NCBI GenBank assembly: GCA_026645415.1
Contig: JAPEVH010000006.1
Span: 27,061-91,060, forward strand
Source of the DNA: Candidatus Electronema sp.
GTDB taxonomy: Bacteria > Desulfobacterota > Desulfobulbia > Desulfobulbales > Desulfobulbaceae
Reading direction: 5' to 3'
Length of the DNA: 64,000 nt
In this document: positions 61,764 to 64,000 of the stretch, one piece after another
Layout: every line of letters starts with the position of its first letter
How positions within the stretch are numbered: position 1 is the first letter of the stretch
Notes under the pieces: generated by a model
Told to the model about the DNA's origin: nothing
The model's database searches: none
The model's input: the letters and a program-made list of their open reading frames with translations, nothing else
Position numbers and translations under genes: made by a program

Positions 61764-62120
61764 TGTTTTCTTATCCTAGGGGGATGTCTTGTACCTCTAT
61801 GAAGCAGTGTTCAGCAAAGTCTTGCGCAGATTAAGGTACTCGAACTGGGAATGCAAGTACCATATTGCCTCAATGCTGAAGTAGAGCAAAGCGGGCTACT
61901 TTATGAGGCATCGAGGAAGGCGCAGGTGACAGCCGCAGCGGTCTGCATGGAGATCATCGAGTGATGTTCGGAATAGATGATCGAGTGATGATCAGATAGA
62001 CCATCGAGCGATGGTCAAACCGATGATCGAGTGATCTTCTCCTGGACTATCGAGTGATGATCTCCAAGACCATCGAGTGATGATCTGGGGAGATGACCGC
62101 TCGATGATCTATGGCCGTGC
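61764..62120. other. Intergenic spacer with the 23-bp GATC-type repeat array
   Basis: A 357-base spacer upstream of aroA and downstream of the right-edge TPR gene. The first about 190 bases show no supported gene; a promoter for aroA should be here but I cannot point to one. The remainder is the repeat array. Confidence 0.7.
61952..62114. repeat. Seven tandem 23-24-bp dyad units beside the STAND gene
   Basis: Units start at 61952, 61976, 61999, 62022, 62045, 62068 and 62092, five of 23 bases and two of 24. Each has the form GAnnATCGAGnGATnnTC or a variant, a dyad around the central CGAG, followed by 5-6 less conserved bases. Paired changes on the two arms keep the dyad in some units, for example GACCATCGAGCGATGGTC. 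Confidence 0.92.
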
Positions 62121-64000
62121 CTACGCCGCCCCGCCCATTCCCTCCAGAATAGCCCGGATGACGGCGGCCTCCTCCCAACCCAGCGGCCCGCAAAGGGCGG
62201 CTTCATCGCGCTCGCCGCTGAGGATGCGGCGGATGGCGGTTTTCAGGTTGGCAAACGTCTTGCCGTAACGGGTCAAGGCAGCTTCCGCGTCGCCGCTCTG
62301 CACCACTGCTGCAATCAGCTCCTCATGCTGGTAAAGCTGCTGCCGCCAGCCGGGGAAGGCCAAATACGCCTGCCTGCTCTTGGCCCGGTACGCAGCAGCT
62401 TGGCTGCTACTGCCCTGCTGGCTGACGATGCGGGCAAGAATATTGTAAGTCATCCATATCTCCGCTGCTGCCGGGTCAAGGGTCTCCTTGATGGCCAGCG
62501 ATTCCTCAGCAAGGCGGCGGGCCTCGTCTAAGCGGGCTGGGATATCAGTCAGCAGTATGGCAAGGCTGATTAGAGCATGGGCGGCATTGGGCCAGTCTTT
62601 CTGCTCTTTGCAGACTGCCAATGCCTTGCTGAACCATTGCTCCGCCTCTGCCTTACGGCCAGTATAAGAGCAGACTTGGCCGAGATGCTGCCAACTCTGG
62701 CAAGCCCCATTGTTGCCAGCCAGCAGGCCCTGCTCCTCCCTCAGCCGGGCAGCCTGCCGATAGGCATATTCTGCCACCTCCCACTGCTCTGCTTTCTGAT
62801 ACACTATGCCAAGCTGGTGCCAAGCCACAGCCTCCATGACAGGCTCGTTGATACTCTGAAAAAGGACTTGTGCTTCGTTGTGCCGCTCCGCTGCTTCAGC
62901 CAGCTCATCTTGCAGGAAGGCCAAGGTGCCGAGCTGGGCTTTACTTACCGCAACGCCCCGCGTGTTACCTTGCTCCTTAGCAATCTCCAAGCCTGCTTGA
63001 TACGCTTCCTTTGCCTCCCTATATTGCCTCTGATGTCGCAGTTCATCAGCCAGACCAGTCCAAGCAAGGCCAGTCTGCCGCTGCACCAAGTATTTCTGCT
63101 CCAACTGGGCAAGTTCGGTCAGTTCCTGCCGGTATCGCTGTTCCGCTTGGGCAGGCTGACCTTGCGCACTACAGCAGCGGCCCAGACTGTGCAGGGTCAT
63201 GCAGCGATTATAGCTTGGTGTCTGCTCCAGCCCAGCGAATATCTCCACAAAGACCTGTGCTGCTACGGCAGGCGGGCCGCTCTGCAAAAGCTGCTCGCCC
63301 AAATTAAAGCGGGAGATAAACCATGCCTGCGAGCCGACCGTGCCGCCTGCCTTGATAGCGGCCTTAGTCAGTTCCTCAGAGTCCCGACGCAGACCGAAGA
63401 AGCGGAGAAAGTAGTTGACCCTTTCAGCAAAGTCCACGCCCTCTTCGCTCCTGCCTGTCTGCAAAGTGGCATAGACAGCCCGGAGCAAATTGGGCAACTC
63501 GTGTTGGGCAACAGCACGGGCAGCATGGGGTTGGGTTTGGTCTAACTTATATAGCTCCCCGGAAAACCCGTAATATGCTGGCCAGTAGCGTTCCTGTAGT
63601 TGTTCGTACTCATCCTTGGTCAGCCGCTGCTGTAAGGCCGGGGTCAAGGTCGGGTGGAAGCGCAGAAAGGTCATGTCAACCACCGGCACACGCTCGTCCT
63701 CCATCAGTCCGGCCCGGAGCAGATGGCTGCGCAGCTCGCGCCAGTCTGCCTCCTCAATGCCAGTCACCATGCAGACCATCATTTCCGAACATCCCCCGGC
63801 AAAGACACCCAGCCTATACAGCAACGGCAGGCAGTGCTTGGGCAGTCGCTCAATGGACAGCTCCAGCGAGGCAAGCAGGCTGCGGTCTTCCCGGTTCAGC
63901 GGCTGCAAGGCCAGCAACTCCTCCAGCCGCTCACTCACATCCGCTGGGCCGCGCTCCTTGAGCTGCTGGGCCAGCAGGCTGATGGACAGGGGATGAAAGC
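62121..64000 (-). CDS. STAND-type protein with TPR repeats, C-terminal part, runs off the window
   Basis: The frame is open to the right edge. The first residues inside, HPLSISLLAQQLKERG, look like the Gly-x-Pro region after the NTPase core of NB-ARC/STAND proteins, so the P-loop should lie beyond the window. Next comes a winged-helix-like part (LPKHCLPLLYRLGVFAGGCS), then about ten TPR-like units (CMTLHSLGRCCSAQGQPAQA; AWHQLGIVYQKAEQWEVAEY; AAHALISLAILLTDIPARLD), and a charged C-terminus. The dyad array begins 6 bases after its stop. TPR-STAND proteins are widespread as signalling or defence receptors; no effector domain is visible in this part. Confidence 0.8.
   Translation of the reverse strand, partial: FHPLSISLLAQQLKERGPADVSERLEELLALQPLNREDRSLLASLELSIERLPKHCLPLLYRLGVFAGGCSEMMVCMVTGIEEADWRELRSHLLRAGLMEDERVPVVDMTFLRFHPTLTPALQQRLTKDEYEQLQERYWPAYYGFSGELYKLDQTQPHAARAVAQHELPNLLRAVYATLQTGRSEEGVDFAERVNYFLRFFGLRRDSEELTKAAIKAGGTVGSQAWFISRFNLGEQLLQSGPPAVAAQVFVEIFAGLEQTPSYNRCMTLHSLGRCCSAQGQPAQAEQRYRQELTELAQLEQKYLVQRQTGLAWTGLADELRHQRQYREAKEAYQAGLEIAKEQGNTRGVAVSKAQLGTLAFLQDELAEAAERHNEAQVLFQSINEPVMEAVAWHQLGIVYQKAEQWEVAEYAYRQAARLREEQGLLAGNNGACQSWQHLGQVCSYTGRKAEAEQWFSKALAVCKEQKDWPNAAHALISLAILLTDIPARLDEARRLAEESLAIKETLDPAAAEIWMTYNILARIVSQQGSSSQAAAYRAKSRQAYLAFPGWRQQLYQHEELIAAVVQSGDAEAALTRYGKTFANLKTAIRRILSGERDEAALCGPLGWEEAAVIRAILEGMGGAA

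Noticed and set aside
1..64000. tRNA and rRNA genes
   Set aside because: I looked in the intergenic spacers for cloverleaf features such as the TTC-arm motif and found none; a dedicated tRNA scan could still find one I missed.

Overview
This 64 kb stretch looks like the chromosome of a Gram-negative, probably anaerobic bacterium of the Desulfobacterota, perhaps Desulfobulbales (inference from gene content and style; no rRNA is present to settle it). Pointers are EptA-type lipid A modification, a capsule or O-antigen cluster, a fused homocysteine methyltransferase/methylene-THF reductase, an anaerobic-type CbiG, many two-component proteins, and TPR, MORN and STAND repeat proteins. Most housekeeping genes have moderate GC. 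Two patches are visibly AT-rich: the sugar polymerase and glycosyltransferase genes (about 4.5-7.3 kb) and a reverse transcriptase gene (41.1-42.7 kb).

Layout. 1-13.8 kb, all on +: a surface polysaccharide cluster. It holds a UDP-glucuronate decarboxylase (cut by the window edge), glycosyltransferases, a methyltransferase, Gmd, a Wzy-like polymerase, a WbpV-like reductase, a priming sugar-phosphate transferase, a WbpM/CapD-like dehydratase and a nucleotidyltransferase-fold protein, with a decayed Uma2 gene inside. 13.9-23.6 kb, all on +: metabolism, with trpA, a UbiA-type prenyltransferase, the methyl cycle (homocysteine methyltransferase/MetF fusion, metK, ahcY), moaA, cbiG and a lone sdhB. 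23.6-30.4 kb on -: a five-gene signalling operon, with a Tat-exported PotD-like binding protein, histidine kinase, response regulator, hybrid kinase and second response regulator. 30.4-33.3 kb on -: xerD, rpsU, murJ.

33.4-36.2 kb on +: the most unusual piece. A membrane peptide, a P-loop NTPase and a winged-helix/TPR protein lie in one continuous reading frame broken only by two TGA codons. The module is bracketed by two imperfect direct copies of about 100 bp that each carry a promoter-like element. 36.2-40.1 kb on +: an EF-G-like GTPase and a protein of about 22 MORN repeats. 40.1-46.1 kb on -: a Rel/SpoT homologue with a degraded synthetase site, RtcB RNA ligase, a defence-type (Abi/DRT-like) reverse transcriptase and a zinc-ribbon protein. 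46.3-53.5 kb on +: rnr, a DUF721/DciA-like gene, lon, ftsY and a DjlA-like gene. 53.7-58 kb on +: a LysR regulator running into the 3' remnant of mnmE, two orphan membrane genes between REP-like palindromes, and a HAD protein fused to four IGPD-like half-units. 58.4-64 kb on -: eptA, ppnP, aroA and the C-terminal part of a STAND/TPR protein that runs off the right edge.

Three intergenic arrays of 21-24 bp dyad repeats, unrelated in sequence but alike in design, lie between metK and ahcY, between the HAD fusion gene and eptA, and between aroA and the right-edge STAND gene. I found no tRNA, rRNA, CRISPR array or intact insertion sequence. The best candidates for an undescribed system are the TGA-interrupted STAND module with its flanking duplication, and the reverse transcriptase next to rtcB.
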